Shown piece after piece: positions 54,449-63,870 of a stretch of 64,000 bases of DNA. The position numbers and the translations under genes are program-made. Position 1 is the first letter of the stretch. The number at the start of each line of letters is the position of its first letter. This stretch comes from Salsipaludibacter albus (lineage in GTDB: Bacteria; Actinomycetota; Nitriliruptoria; Nitriliruptorales; Nitriliruptoraceae), in assembly GCF_019798055.1 (NCBI RefSeq), contig NZ_JAHOPH010000001.1, positions 1-64,000 on the forward strand. The letters are read 5' to 3'. The notes under the pieces were generated by a model. That model was not told the DNA's origin. It saw only the letters and a program-made list of their open reading frames with translations, and made no database searches.

Positions 54449-57400
54449 TCAGTCGTCGGACAGCTCGGGCAGGGTGAAGACCTGGTCCAGCAACTGGGCG
54501 AGTTCCTGCTGGTGCACGACGTGCGACCCGGTGGCCGGCGACGCGGAGGCCACGCGGCTGACCCGACGCAGCCTGCGGTCGCCGGACTCGGGCGACGGCA
54601 GCTCGTTGAGGATGTTCCACAGGCGGCCGTCGACGAAGCCCCACGGCCCCATGTTCTTGGGTTCCTCCTGGGCCCACACGACGTCGCGGGCGTTCGGGTA
54701 GGAGGCCAGCAGGTCCGCGACCTGCTGTTCGGGCCACGGGTACAGCTGCTCGACCCGCGCCACGGCGGTGGCGGCGTCGCGCTCGTCGCGCTCGGCCATG
54801 AGGTCGTAGGCGACCTTGCCGGAGCAGAGCACCACCGACTCGACGTCGGCGCGGTCGCGGTCGCCCGCCACGAAGGCGGGGTCGTCGAGGACCTCCTGGA
54901 AGGTGCCCTCGACGAACTCGTCCAGGTCGGAGTAGGCGTCGCGGGAACGCAGCAGCGACTTCGGCGTGAACACCACCAGCGGCTTGCGGACGTCGCGGTG
55001 CATCTGGCGTCGCAGCAGGTGGAAGTACTGCGCGGCATTGGTGGCGTTGGCGACCTGGATGTTGTCCTCGGCGCAGAGGGTGAGGAAGCGCTCGATGCGG
55101 GCCGAGGAGTGCTCCGGGCCCTGGCCCTCGTAGCCGTGCGGCAGCAGCAGGACCAGGCCGCAGGTCAGGTTCCACTTGTCCTCGGAGGCCACGATGTACT
55201 GGTCGATGACCACCTGCCCACCGTTGGCGAAGTCGCCGAACTGGGCCTCCCACGCGACCAGCGTGTCGCGCGCCTCGGTGGCGTAGCCGAACTCGAAGCC
55301 CAGCACCGCGAACTCGCTCAGCAGCGAGTCGTAGATGAAGAAGCGACCCTGGTCCTCGTCCAGGTGGCTGAGCGGCTGGTGCTCCGCCCCGGTCTCGTAG
55401 TCGACCTGCACGGCGTGGCGGTGCGAGAAGGTCCCGCGTCGCGAGTCCTCGCCCGACAGCCGGACGTCGAAGCCCTCGGCGAGCAGCGAGCCCAGCGCCA
55501 GGGTCTCGCCCAGGCCCCAGTCGATCTCGCCCTTGTCGTAGCGCTGCCTGGCCTTGTCGAAGATCCGGTCGAGCTTGGGGTGGCGCGTGAAGCCGTCGGG
55601 CAGGTCGAACTGGGCCGAGGCGATCCGGTCCAGCAGGTCGCGCGCGACACCGGTCTTGACGTGGGGCAGGGGACCCCGGGTCTCGGGTGGCACGGCGGCA
55701 GTCGGGGGGTCGGCCTCCTCGGAGGCGCGGGTCTCGTCGAACGCCGTGCGCAGCTTCTCCTCGAAGTCCTCGAGGAACTCCTCGGCCTGGTCGATCGAGA
55801 TGTCGCCGCGCCGCACCAGCCGCTCGGTGTAGAGCTTGCGCACCGGACGCTGGTTCTCGATGATCTTGTACATCCCGGGCTGGGTGTAGGACGGGTCGTC
55901 GGCCTCGTTGTGGCCGTGCCGGCGATAGGCGATCAGGTCGATGACGACGTCGCGGTGGAACGTCTGCCGGTAGGCGAAGGCCAGCTTCGCGACCCGGACG
56001 CACGCCTCGGGGTCGTCACCGTTGACGTGCAGGATCGGCGCCTGGACCATCTTGGCGATGTCGGTGGCGTAGAAGCTGGACCGGGCGGCCTCGGGCGAGG
56101 CGGTGAAGCCGACCTGGTTGTTGATGACGACGTGGACCGTCCCGCCGGTGCGGTAGCCCCGCAGCATCGACAGGTTCATGGTCTCGCCGACGACGCCCTG
56201 GCCCGCGAACGCGGCGTCACCGTGCAGCAGCAGGGGCAACACCGGGTAGGTGCCGGTCTCGCTGTGGACGTCGTAGGTGTCCTGCATCGCCCGCGCGATC
56301 CCCTCGACCACCGGGTCGACCGCCTCGAGGTGGCTGGGGTTGGGTGGCAGGTGCAGCGCCAGCTCGTTGCCGGAGCGGGCGGTGTAGGTGGATTCCTGGC
56401 CGAGGTGGTACTTGACGTCGCCGGAGCCCTGCACGGTGTCGGGGTCGATGTCGCCGTCGAACTCCCGGAACAGCTTGTCGAGGTCCTTGTCCATGATGTT
56501 GACCAGGACGTTGAGCCGGCCACGGTGGGCCATCCCCATCACGATGTCACTGACCGCGGCGTCGTCGGCGGCCGCCTCCAGCAGGGAGTCCATCAGCGGG
56601 ATGAGCGACTCCGAGCCCTCGAGTCCGAAGCGCTTCTGGCCGATGTACTTGGTGCCCAGGAACGACTCGAAGGCGTCGGCGGCGTTCAGCCGGTCGAGGA
56701 TCCAGCGCTTGTCGGTGGTCGACGGCTCGTCGTCGACCCCCTCGAGGTGCTCCTTCCACCACTGCTTCTGCTGGGGGTCGAGGACGTGGCCGAACTCCAC
56801 CCCGATGGTGCGGCAGTAGGCGTCGCGGAGGATGCCCATGATCGTGCCGAGCGGCTTCATGACCGGACCGCTGCCCACGTCGACGAGGAACTCGCGGTCG
56901 TTGTCCCAGATGCTCAGCCCGTAGTAGGTCGGGTCGAGCTCGGGGTGCATCGTCGCCTTCTCCTGGCGGAGCGGGTCGAGGTCGGCGATCAGGTGGCCCC
57001 GGACCCGGTACATGTTGGCGAGCTGGTCGACCTTCATCTGCTTGTGGAGGATGTCGGTGGCGTCCAGCGCGCCCGAGTCGGTGCGCCAGCGCGCCGGCTC
57101 GTAGGGCAGCTCCATCGACTGGAAGACCTCGTCGTAGAAGTCGTGCTCGCCCAGCAGCAGCTCGTGCACCCGCTGCAGGTACATGCCCGACTCGGCCCCC
57201 TGGATGACCCGGTGGTCGTAGGTCGAGGTCAGGCTGATGACCTTGGAGATCCCCAGCTGCGCGATGGTGGCGGGGTCGGCCGCCTGGTACTCGGCCGGGT
57301 AGTTGATGGCGCCGACACCCAGGATCGCGGCCTGGCCCGGCATCAGCCGTGGGACCGAGTGCACGGTGCCGATCGTCCCGGGGTTGGTCACCGTCAGGGT

Positions 57401-58072
57401 CGCCCCGGCGAACATGTCGGGGCTGAGCTTGCCGGTGCGGATCTTGCGGATGACCTCCTCGTAGGCCCGGAGGAAGTCCTCGAAGCCGAGGGTGTCGACG
57501 TCCCGGATGACCGGCACGAGCAGCGTGCGGGTCCCGTCGTCCTTGGCGACGTCGACCGCCAGCCCCAGCCCGAAGTGCTCGGGCTTGGCCACCGACGGCT
57601 TGCCCTCCACCTCGACGTAGGTGTTGGTCATGGCCGGGACCTCGCGGACCGCCCGCACCATCGCGAACGCGATCAGGTGGGTGAACGACACCTTGCCGCC
57701 ACGGGTCCGGCCGAGGTAGTTGTTGAGGATGGTCCGGTTGATCTCGAGCAGCTTGGCCGGGACGTCGCGCACCGACGTCGCGGTCGGGATCGTCAGCGAC
57801 TGCTCCATGTTCTCGACGATGCGTGCCCCCGCACCACGCAGGCGGGTGACGTCGTCGACGTCGATCCCCGCCGGCAGCGGCACGGGCTGGTCGACCTCGG
57901 GCGGGGCGCCGCCCGACGCGGGCTGGTCGCCGTTGGTGGTCGCCGTCGGTCGATAGTCGGCGAAGAAGTCCTGCCAGCTCTCGGTGAGCTCGCTCGGATC
58001 GTCGCGGAACTGCTCGTACATCTCCTCGACGAGCCAGGAATTGAGCTCGGACTGGGAATGCGGGCTGGACAT
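54449..58072 (-). CDS. kgd: Multifunctional 2-oxoglutarate decarboxylase/dehydrogenase E1 with E2-type domain
   Basis: 1207 aa. N-terminal E1-like helix segment (SELNSWLVEEMYEQFRDDPSELTESWQDFF), Pro/Ala linker, then an acyltransferase E2 catalytic domain with the DHRVIQG motif (His ~287), and from residue ~380 a thiamine-diphosphate E1 domain (GMAHRGRLNVLVN, LLLHGDAAFAGQGVVGE, AYRRHGHNEADDPSYTQP). No lipoyl domain, as normal for the actinobacterial Kgd/SucA fusion. Citric-acid-cycle step from 2-oxoglutarate; usually controlled by GarA. ATG 58072. Confidence 0.97.
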   Translation of the reverse strand: MSSPHSQSELNSWLVEEMYEQFRDDPSELTESWQDFFADYRPTATTNGDQPASGGAPPEVDQPVPLPAGIDVDDVTRLRGAGARIVENMEQSLTIPTATSVRDVPAKLLEINRTILNNYLGRTRGGKVSFTHLIAFAMVRAVREVPAMTNTYVEVEGKPSVAKPEHFGLGLAVDVAKDDGTRTLLVPVIRDVDTLGFEDFLRAYEEVIRKIRTGKLSPDMFAGATLTVTNPGTIGTVHSVPRLMPGQAAILGVGAINYPAEYQAADPATIAQLGISKVISLTSTYDHRVIQGAESGMYLQRVHELLLGEHDFYDEVFQSMELPYEPARWRTDSGALDATDILHKQMKVDQLANMYRVRGHLIADLDPLRQEKATMHPELDPTYYGLSIWDNDREFLVDVGSGPVMKPLGTIMGILRDAYCRTIGVEFGHVLDPQQKQWWKEHLEGVDDEPSTTDKRWILDRLNAADAFESFLGTKYIGQKRFGLEGSESLIPLMDSLLEAAADDAAVSDIVMGMAHRGRLNVLVNIMDKDLDKLFREFDGDIDPDTVQGSGDVKYHLGQESTYTARSGNELALHLPPNPSHLEAVDPVVEGIARAMQDTYDVHSETGTYPVLPLLLHGDAAFAGQGVVGETMNLSMLRGYRTGGTVHVVINNQVGFTASPEAARSSFYATDIAKMVQAPILHVNGDDPEACVRVAKLAFAYRQTFHRDVVIDLIAYRRHGHNEADDPSYTQPGMYKIIENQRPVRKLYTERLVRRGDISIDQAEEFLEDFEEKLRTAFDETRASEEADPPTAAVPPETRGPLPHVKTGVARDLLDRIASAQFDLPDGFTRHPKLDRIFDKARQRYDKGEIDWGLGETLALGSLLAEGFDVRLSGEDSRRGTFSHRHAVQVDYETGAEHQPLSHLDEDQGRFFIYDSLLSEFAVLGFEFGYATEARDTLVAWEAQFGDFANGGQVVIDQYIVASEDKWNLTCGLVLLLPHGYEGQGPEHSSARIERFLTLCAEDNIQVANATNAAQYFHLLRRQMHRDVRKPLVVFTPKSLLRSRDAYSDLDEFVEGTFQEVLDDPAFVAGDRDRADVESVVLCSGKVAYDLMAERDERDAATAVARVEQLYPWPEQQVADLLASYPNARDVVWAQEEPKNMGPWGFVDGRLWNILNELPSPESGDRRLRRVSRVASASPATGSHVVHQQELAQLLDQVFTLPELSDD

Positions 58073-58254
58073 GGATGGGGGCCTGTACACCGAAGATGCG
58101 TGTGTTCGAGGATACGTCCCCGCCCGCGGGGTCGCCGGTCCACGACGCCCTCTGGTGGGCCACGTGGACACCACCGCGGGTGGGGTCCGGGCGGGGTCGC
58201 CACCGGGCGATCACACGGTGCCAGCCCGTAGGCTGCGCACACCGGGAGGGGCCC

Positions 58255-60336
58255 ATGCGCAACGTCATCGCCGCACTGGTCGCGATCGCGGCCGTGGGTG
58301 CGGTCGTGTGGTTCGGCTGGACCGAGCTGTCGACCCGCACGGAGCCCCAGGAGTCCGGTCCCGGCGCCGAGGAGGTCCTGGGCGCCTTCGCCACGGCGTG
58401 GTCGACCGACGACACGACCGCCATGGAGGACCTGGTGCATCCCGACGACCGGGTGGGCCTGGACGGGTTCCTGTCGGCCACGGACGAGATGCGCACGAGC
58501 CTGGACCTCGCCGCGGTGAGCATGTCGATCGACGAGGTCGACGAGACCGACGACCGCGCGGTGACGAGCACGTCGGTGACCGTCACCCTGGCCGACCTCC
58601 CGGGCGGCGAGGCCGACGCCGGCGACGTCGGCACCATCGGGTGGTTGTCCTCGCTCGAGGCGATCCAGCGACGCAGCGGTTGGTTCGTGCGACCCGACCG
58701 CGCCAGCCTGCACCCGCAGCTGGCCGGCAGCACCCGCTTCGAGCGCCGCGAGGTCGACACCCCCCGCGCGTCGATCCTGGCCGTGGACGGGACCCCGCTG
58801 ACGATCCATGGCGACCTGGAGACGCTGGGGATCTCGCCGGGACAGATCCGTGACCGCGAGGTCCTGGTCCAGCGCTGGGCCGAGGTGCTCCCCCAGTCGG
58901 TGCCGCTCCTGGAGGACGTGCTGGCCCGTGACGACCTGGAGCCCGACTGGTTCTACCCGGTGGTGTCCCTGCCGAGCAGCGAACTGGAGGCGGCGTGGAG
59001 CAGGCTGCGCACGCTGGCCGGGGTGATCCGCCGTTCCGCCGACGAGGTCTCGGCACCCACGAGCCGCACCACCGCGAGCCACGTGGTCGGCAGCGTCGGC
59101 CCGGCCGACGAGGAACGCGCCACCGAGCTGGGCGTCGAGGCCGGCACGACGGTCGGCGTCACCGGTTTGGAGCGGGCGTACGAGACCCAGCTGGTCGGCT
59201 CCGACACCGTCCGGGTCGAGCTGGTCAGCGAGTCCGGCGAGGTCCTGGACGAGCTGGGTGACGCACAGGTCGACCCGTCCTCGCCACTGTCGACCTCCCT
59301 GGACGCCGACGTGCAGGCCGCCGTCGAGTCGGCCCTGCTGGGGATCGAGGACCCGATCGGGGTGGTCGCGGTCCGGGCGGACGGCGGCATCGCAGCCTCG
59401 GCGTCCCGTCCGCTGAGCGGCTACAACCGGGCCTGGGAGGGCCGCTATCCCCCCGGCGACGTCTTCATGCCGATCACGGCCGCCACGATGGTGCGCTCGG
59501 GCGTCGACATGGCCACCCCGGTGGAGTGCCCGCCCGAGGTGACCGTGTCGGGGGCCGACGCGGTGGCCCCGGCGCCCTTCGAGGGGCAGGTCCAGCTGGG
59601 CACCGCGCTCGCCGCGGGCTGTGACACCACCATCGCCACGGCCGCCGTCGACCTGGCCCCACCCGACCTGGTGGACATGGCGGCACGGTTCGGCTGGGGT
59701 GCCGAGCCAGCACTGCCCCTGGCCGCGGCGACGCCGACCTTCCCGGAGCCGGTCGACGAGACCGAGCTGGTCCGGGCAGCCCTCGGGCAGGCCCGGGTCG
59801 AGACCTCGGTGCTGCAGCTCGCGTCGGTCGCCGCCTCCAGCCTTTCGGGGCAACGCATCGCCCCGTGGCTGGTGGTCGGCGAGGCCGGCGAGCCCGAGCG
59901 GATCCCCATCGACACGACCCCGATCGTCGACGTGATGCGGCAGGCCGCCGTCGACGGGTCCGGCGCCACCGTCTCGTCCCGCGACGTCGGGGTGATCGTC
60001 GGGACGGCACCGGTCACCGGGGACACCACCGTGCACGCGTGGGCGATGATGGTGGTCGACGACCTCGGGATCGTCGTGCTCGCCGAGGACACCGACGGCG
60101 AGGTCGAACTCGCCCGCACGGTCATGCGACGCATCGAGGGCGAGCTGGTCGGGCTGGGCGCGACGGGCGGCGCCAGCCCGGAGCCCTCCCCCGGGGCGGA
60201 CGCCACGCCCGCGACGGGTCCGTCCACCGCGCCTGACACGACCCCGAGCACCACCCCCGGTGCGGGCGCCAGCCCCGGAGCCATCCCGTTGCCGTCGGCG
60301 CCCCCGACGTCGCCCAGCCCGGAGCCGACCTCGTGA
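58255..60336 (+). CDS. Penicillin-binding-protein-like protein with lost catalytic motifs
   Basis: 693 aa. N-terminal membrane helix (VIAALVAIAAVGAVVWFGW), an NTF2-like MecA_N-type domain (residues ~35-160, EEVLGAFATAWSTDDTTAMEDLV), a middle linker domain (RASILAVDGTPL), then a transpeptidase-like domain. SxxK is PGDVFMP: Ser replaced by Asp402 and Lys by Met405. The SxN position reads GCDTT and the KTG position IVGTAP. The tail is Pro/Thr/Ser-rich. It should not acylate penicillin or make crosslinks; a structural or sensor role is likely. ATG 58255 after GGGAGGGG. Confidence 0.85.
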   Translation: MRNVIAALVAIAAVGAVVWFGWTELSTRTEPQESGPGAEEVLGAFATAWSTDDTTAMEDLVHPDDRVGLDGFLSATDEMRTSLDLAAVSMSIDEVDETDDRAVTSTSVTVTLADLPGGEADAGDVGTIGWLSSLEAIQRRSGWFVRPDRASLHPQLAGSTRFERREVDTPRASILAVDGTPLTIHGDLETLGISPGQIRDREVLVQRWAEVLPQSVPLLEDVLARDDLEPDWFYPVVSLPSSELEAAWSRLRTLAGVIRRSADEVSAPTSRTTASHVVGSVGPADEERATELGVEAGTTVGVTGLERAYETQLVGSDTVRVELVSESGEVLDELGDAQVDPSSPLSTSLDADVQAAVESALLGIEDPIGVVAVRADGGIAASASRPLSGYNRAWEGRYPPGDVFMPITAATMVRSGVDMATPVECPPEVTVSGADAVAPAPFEGQVQLGTALAAGCDTTIATAAVDLAPPDLVDMAARFGWGAEPALPLAAATPTFPEPVDETELVRAALGQARVETSVLQLASVAASSLSGQRIAPWLVVGEAGEPERIPIDTTPIVDVMRQAAVDGSGATVSSRDVGVIVGTAPVTGDTTVHAWAMMVVDDLGIVVLAEDTDGEVELARTVMRRIEGELVGLGATGGASPEPSPGADATPATGPSTAPDTTPSTTPGAGASPGAIPLPSAPPTSPSPEPTS

Positions 60337-60551
60337 GCACGTCGATCCCCCTCGTCCTCGTCGCCGCCCAGACCGATCCTCCGGGCTTCGCGTGGTGGGT
60401 GCTGGTGCCCACGCTGGTCCTGCTGTCGGTGGCCGTGGCCGCCGCACCGGTGTGGCCGTGGAGTCGGCGCTGGGGGTGGCCCGTCGCCGGCATCTTCGGG
60501 GTGTCCGCCGCGACCGCCGCCCTGTTCACCGTCGCCTGGTGGTTCTCGTGA
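60333..60551 (+). CDS. Small two-helix membrane protein
   Basis: 72 aa from GTG 60333, overlapping the previous stop by four bases. Two membrane helices (FAWWVLVPTLVLLSVAVAAAPV and WPVAGIFGVSAATAALFTVAWWF) joined by a short basic turn (SRRWG). No family recognised. Coupled to the penicillin-binding-like gene and 31 bases ahead of the channel-like gene. Confidence 0.65.
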   Translation: MSTSIPLVLVAAQTDPPGFAWWVLVPTLVLLSVAVAAAPVWPWSRRWGWPVAGIFGVSAATAALFTVAWWFS

Positions 60552-60582
60552 CGCGCCCGAGCGTCGCGTGGGAGAGGCATCG

Positions 60583-61674
60583 GTGAGCGGTGAGGTCGCC
60601 GTGCGGATCGTCGCTGGGATCGTGGGCCTGGTCGTGGTGGTGCTCGCGCTGGAGTCGGCGGTCATCACCCTCGTGCTGCCGCGTGGCGGAAACACCCGGA
60701 CGGCCCACCTCGCCACCAGGCTGACCCGCGCCGCCCTGACCGCGACCGCCCGACGCACCCGACCTCGACGCCGCGAGCGTGCGCTGGCGTTGTTGGCGCC
60801 GATCGCGTTGCTGCTGATGCCGATCGCCTGGCTGCTGCAGGTCTGGCTGGCCTACGCCGCCCTGTACGTGGCCGCCGGGGTCGGCGACGTCTGGGACGCC
60901 CTCGTGCTGTCCGGGTCGTCCCTGCTCACCCTGGGCTTCGCCACCGCCGACGGGATCGTCGTCCACCTGCTGATCTTCAGCGAGGCGACCCTGGGACTGG
61001 GCATCGTCACGCTGCTGATCGCCTACCTGCCCACCATGTACACCGCGTTCTCCGAACGCGAGACCCAGGTCGCCCTGCTGGCGGTGCGCGCCGGCACGCC
61101 GCCGCGGGCCGACGAGATGCTGTGGCGCTACAAGCGGATCGGCAACGAGCACGAGCTCGGCGGGGCGATGCTCGAGTGGGAGGAGTGGTTCGCCCAGCTG
61201 TCCGAGACCCACACCACGCTGACCACCCTCCCACTGTTCCGCTCGAGCGATCCGGCGCAGTCGTGGATCACGGCGGCCGGGGCCGTGCTGGACGCGGCGT
61301 CACTGCTGCACTCCACCGTCGAGGACGGCCCGAGGGCGCCGGCTGCGCTGTGCATCCGGTCCGGCTTCCTCGCCCTGCGCGCGATCGCCGACGAGTGGGC
61401 CCTGCCCTACGACCCCGACCCCGCACCCGATGACCCGATCGCGATCACCCGCGCCGAGTACGACGAGGTCTACGACCGGCTGGCCGAGGCCGGGCTGGAC
61501 CTCGTCGAGCGCGAGCAGGCCTGGCGCGACTTCGCCGGCTGGCGCGTCAACTACGACACCCCACTGCTGGCACTGGCCGAGATGATCGAGGCGCCGAGCG
61601 CACCATGGACCAGCGACCGGCCCCCGCTCACCGGCATGAGCCGCATGGGCCGCTCCTCCTCCATGCGCCGCTGA
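60583..61674 (+). CDS. Ion-channel-like membrane protein
   Basis: 363 aa. GTG 60583 is preceded by GAGAGG; GTG 60568 is a weaker option. An N-terminal helix (VAGIVGLVVVVLALESAVITLVL), a basic loop, then a helix-pore-helix unit with ALVLSGSSLLTLGFATADG in the place of a K-channel filter (TLGF for TVGYG), and VVHLLIFSEATLGLGIVTLLIAYL as the following helix. A ~190-residue cytoplasmic helical domain ends the protein. Ion selectivity is not predictable. Confidence 0.7.
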   Translation: MSGEVAVRIVAGIVGLVVVVLALESAVITLVLPRGGNTRTAHLATRLTRAALTATARRTRPRRRERALALLAPIALLLMPIAWLLQVWLAYAALYVAAGVGDVWDALVLSGSSLLTLGFATADGIVVHLLIFSEATLGLGIVTLLIAYLPTMYTAFSERETQVALLAVRAGTPPRADEMLWRYKRIGNEHELGGAMLEWEEWFAQLSETHTTLTTLPLFRSSDPAQSWITAAGAVLDAASLLHSTVEDGPRAPAALCIRSGFLALRAIADEWALPYDPDPAPDDPIAITRAEYDEVYDRLAEAGLDLVEREQAWRDFAGWRVNYDTPLLALAEMIEAPSAPWTSDRPPLTGMSRMGRSSSMRR

Positions 61675-61681
61675 CGGGCTC

Positions 61682-61999
61682 TCAGGCGACCCAGCCGCCG
61701 TCTCCGTCATCGTCGACGATGGGGAGGTCGGCGTCTTCCCAGGCGTGCATGCCACCTTCGAGGTTGTGGGCCTGGAAGTCGGCGCGGTTGAGCGCGTCGG
61801 TCACGGCCCGCGACCGGCTGCCCGAACGGCACACGCACACGATCGGGGTGTCCTTCGGGATCTCGTCGATGCGGGCGTTGAGCTGACCCATCGGGATGTG
61901 GACCGCCTGCGCGATCCTGCCCGCGTCCCACTCCTGGTCCTCGCGGACGTCCAGGACGAACACGTCGTCGAGCTGGTCGTCGAGTTCGGTGGGCTCCAT
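61682..61999 (-). CDS. Rhodanese-like sulfurtransferase
   Basis: 105 aa, a single rhodanese domain. Active-site loop VCVCRSGSRSR with Cys57, and family motifs FVLDVREDQEWDAGRIAQAVHIPMGQL and GGMHAWEDADLPI. Single-domain enzyme, GlpE-like; donates sulfur to a thiol acceptor. ATG 61999 chosen; the frame is open upstream without a good start. Confidence 0.9.
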   Translation of the reverse strand: MEPTELDDQLDDVFVLDVREDQEWDAGRIAQAVHIPMGQLNARIDEIPKDTPIVCVCRSGSRSRAVTDALNRADFQAHNLEGGMHAWEDADLPIVDDDGDGGWVA

Positions 62000-62080
62000 C
62001 GGCAAGGTCTCCGGGTCGGTGCAGGTGGTCCGCGGAACGGTACGGGCAGCATCCGCGGCCTGCCGGTCCCGCACGTCGGG

Positions 62081-62608
62081 TCAGCCCGCCACCCGCTCCA
62101 GCGACGCGGCCAGGTGGTGGGTCCGGGTCGTCACCTCCGCCGTGGTCATCCACAGGTCGTAGGTCAGCCGGTCGTCGGCGAGGTGGAAGCGACGTCGGAC
62201 GTCGACGACCTCGACGGCCGAGGGGGTCCGCTGCGGCACCGCGACGACGTCCAGGACACCGTCGTGCAGCGTTCCGGCGGCCGCCTCGACCAGCCCGGTC
62301 GGCTGCGCCACGACCCACTCGACGACGACCGGCCCGGCGTGCCCCGGCTCGTCCGCGTCGGCCGCGACCAGGCGGATCCAGCCCGACTCGGCGTGCAACG
62401 GTCGACCATCGGACCCGCGGGTCCGCTGGACGTAGGACAGCACGGGCTTGCCGGTCACGCCCAGGACGACCTCCTCGGTGTAGTCGAAGCCGGCGATGGT
62501 CGGGTAGTCGCCGTGCCCCGTCCCCCGCCAGGTCCCGACCCAGTCGGCCAACGGGCCGAGCAGGTCCCCGTGGTCCGGCGACGGAGTGGGGTGCAGGTCG
62601 GTGCTCAC
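62081..62608 (-). CDS. Nitrobindin-family heme-binding protein (peroxynitrite isomerase type)
   Basis: 175 aa, ten-strand beta-barrel family. The hallmark GTWRGTGHGDYPTI is at residues 25-38, and a His pair near the end (THHLAASLERV, residues ~164-165) supplies the heme iron ligand. Related mycobacterial proteins convert peroxynitrite to nitrate. GTG 62608 overlaps the preceding gene's stop (GTGA). Confidence 0.9.
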   Translation of the reverse strand: MSTDLHPTPSPDHGDLLGPLADWVGTWRGTGHGDYPTIAGFDYTEEVVLGVTGKPVLSYVQRTRGSDGRPLHAESGWIRLVAADADEPGHAGPVVVEWVVAQPTGLVEAAAGTLHDGVLDVVAVPQRTPSAVEVVDVRRRFHLADDRLTYDLWMTTAEVTTRTHHLAASLERVAG

Positions 62609-63783
62609 GGATCGTCCTGTCGTTGCCGCGGCCCGGACGCGGGCTCGTCGTCGTGCTCGGCGACGTCACGGATCGCCCGATCCAGGGCCGCCCACGGGTC
62701 GAGGTCGTCCTCGTCGTCCGTCGCCGACACCGACGCGACAGGGTCGTCGTCCTCCGCCACGGGCAGGACCAGGTCGTCCGGAGGTGGGTCGTGGGCGTCG
62801 ATCGCCAGGCTCCACCCGTCGGGATGCTGACCCGCGAGCCGCAGGCTCCAGCCGCCCTGCGCCGCCGACTCGTCGCCGTCGGTGCGAGGGGCCGGCGACG
62901 GACCGTCGAAGACGTACCAGGACCAGTCGGACAGGTCGTCGTGGAGCTCGTCCGGGGGGCTCCACGGCTCGTGGCCGACCAGGACGCGCAGCGCCCACCA
63001 GGTCGCCGACCGACCCGCCGCACCGCCACGTCGACGCTGCAGCGCCCCGCCCGACGAGGCCGCCCAGGTCACCAGCGCCACCACGTCGGGCAGGGCCACC
63101 GGGCGCAGCCGGACGCCCGGCGCCAGGTGGGCGACGGCGGCCGGTGCAGGCCCGTCGGCCACGGCCACGTCGACCCGGCCGTCGGGAGAGGTCGCCCACG
63201 GCGCCACCAGCACCTCCCAGGCCTGCACCAACTCCGGATCGTCGATCGGCGGTCCGGGAGGTCCCGGATCCACCGCCGGCCCGACCGGGACGGGAACCGG
63301 GGCCGGGGACAGCACGTCCCGGGCGCGGTACTCGACGACCGGTGCCGGACCCTCCCAGGGGACCCGTCGGGGCGGGACGTCCAGGTGGTGCGTCTCCGCG
63401 CGGGGATCGTCCCCGAGGTCGTCGCCACGCAGGACCCGCTCCACGGCCACCGTCCCGGACACCGGGCCCGGCGGGAGCATCCCCGCCAGGTCCGTCCACG
63501 CATGGTGCTGGGCCACGACCTCGGTCAGCGGGCCCAGCGTGTGGCGGTCCTGTGCGACCAGCAGGGTGTCCACCGCCAGCTCGACGGGTGCCTCCAGCAC
63601 CAGCCGGTAGGCCGCGTAGGCCGCCGGCCCCCACAGTTGGCGCCCGGAGAACTCGACCGCGTCGAGGCACGCCCGACGCAGTGCCAGCACCTCGTCGAAG
63701 TCCCGACGCGACGCGGCGACGTCGACGGCCCGGACGAGTTCGTCGAGGTCGCCCCGGTGCACCAGTTCCGCCACGCCTGCCAT
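62605..63783 (-). CDS. Protein of unknown function coupled to nitrobindin
   Basis: 392 aa. Not recognised. N-terminal helical block (LVRAVDVAASRRDFDEVLALRRACLDAVEF, AYRLVLEAPVELAVDTLLV) followed by a Pro-rich linker and a beta/alpha region with RSATWWALRVLVGHEPW and DLSDWSWYVFDG. Soluble, very acidic C-terminus (DDEDDLDPWAAL). The 4-base overlap with the nitrobindin gene hints at a shared pathway. Confidence 0.7.
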   Translation of the reverse strand: MAGVAELVHRGDLDELVRAVDVAASRRDFDEVLALRRACLDAVEFSGRQLWGPAAYAAYRLVLEAPVELAVDTLLVAQDRHTLGPLTEVVAQHHAWTDLAGMLPPGPVSGTVAVERVLRGDDLGDDPRAETHHLDVPPRRVPWEGPAPVVEYRARDVLSPAPVPVPVGPAVDPGPPGPPIDDPELVQAWEVLVAPWATSPDGRVDVAVADGPAPAAVAHLAPGVRLRPVALPDVVALVTWAASSGGALQRRRGGAAGRSATWWALRVLVGHEPWSPPDELHDDLSDWSWYVFDGPSPAPRTDGDESAAQGGWSLRLAGQHPDGWSLAIDAHDPPPDDLVLPVAEDDDPVASVSATDDEDDLDPWAALDRAIRDVAEHDDEPASGPRQRQDDP

Positions 63784-63870
63784 CGGCCACCTCCGGCCCG
63801 CCAGCCTAGGTGCCGGGCGCCCACGGCTAGCATCCGCTGCGTCCGTTCGGCCGTCACCGGGAGTGCGTGC

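Noticed and set aside
54449-58072. Missing lipoyl domain in the E2 part of Kgd seen as a truncation
   Set aside because: The actinobacterial Kgd/SucA fusion normally lacks it; the lipoyl is supplied by another protein.
53642-58231. A 1529-residue open frame on the plus strand opposite kgd
   Set aside because: It has no recognisable domain, is His/Val/Gly/Gln-rich as expected from antisense reading of GC-rich code, and kgd on the other strand is full length with clear motifs.
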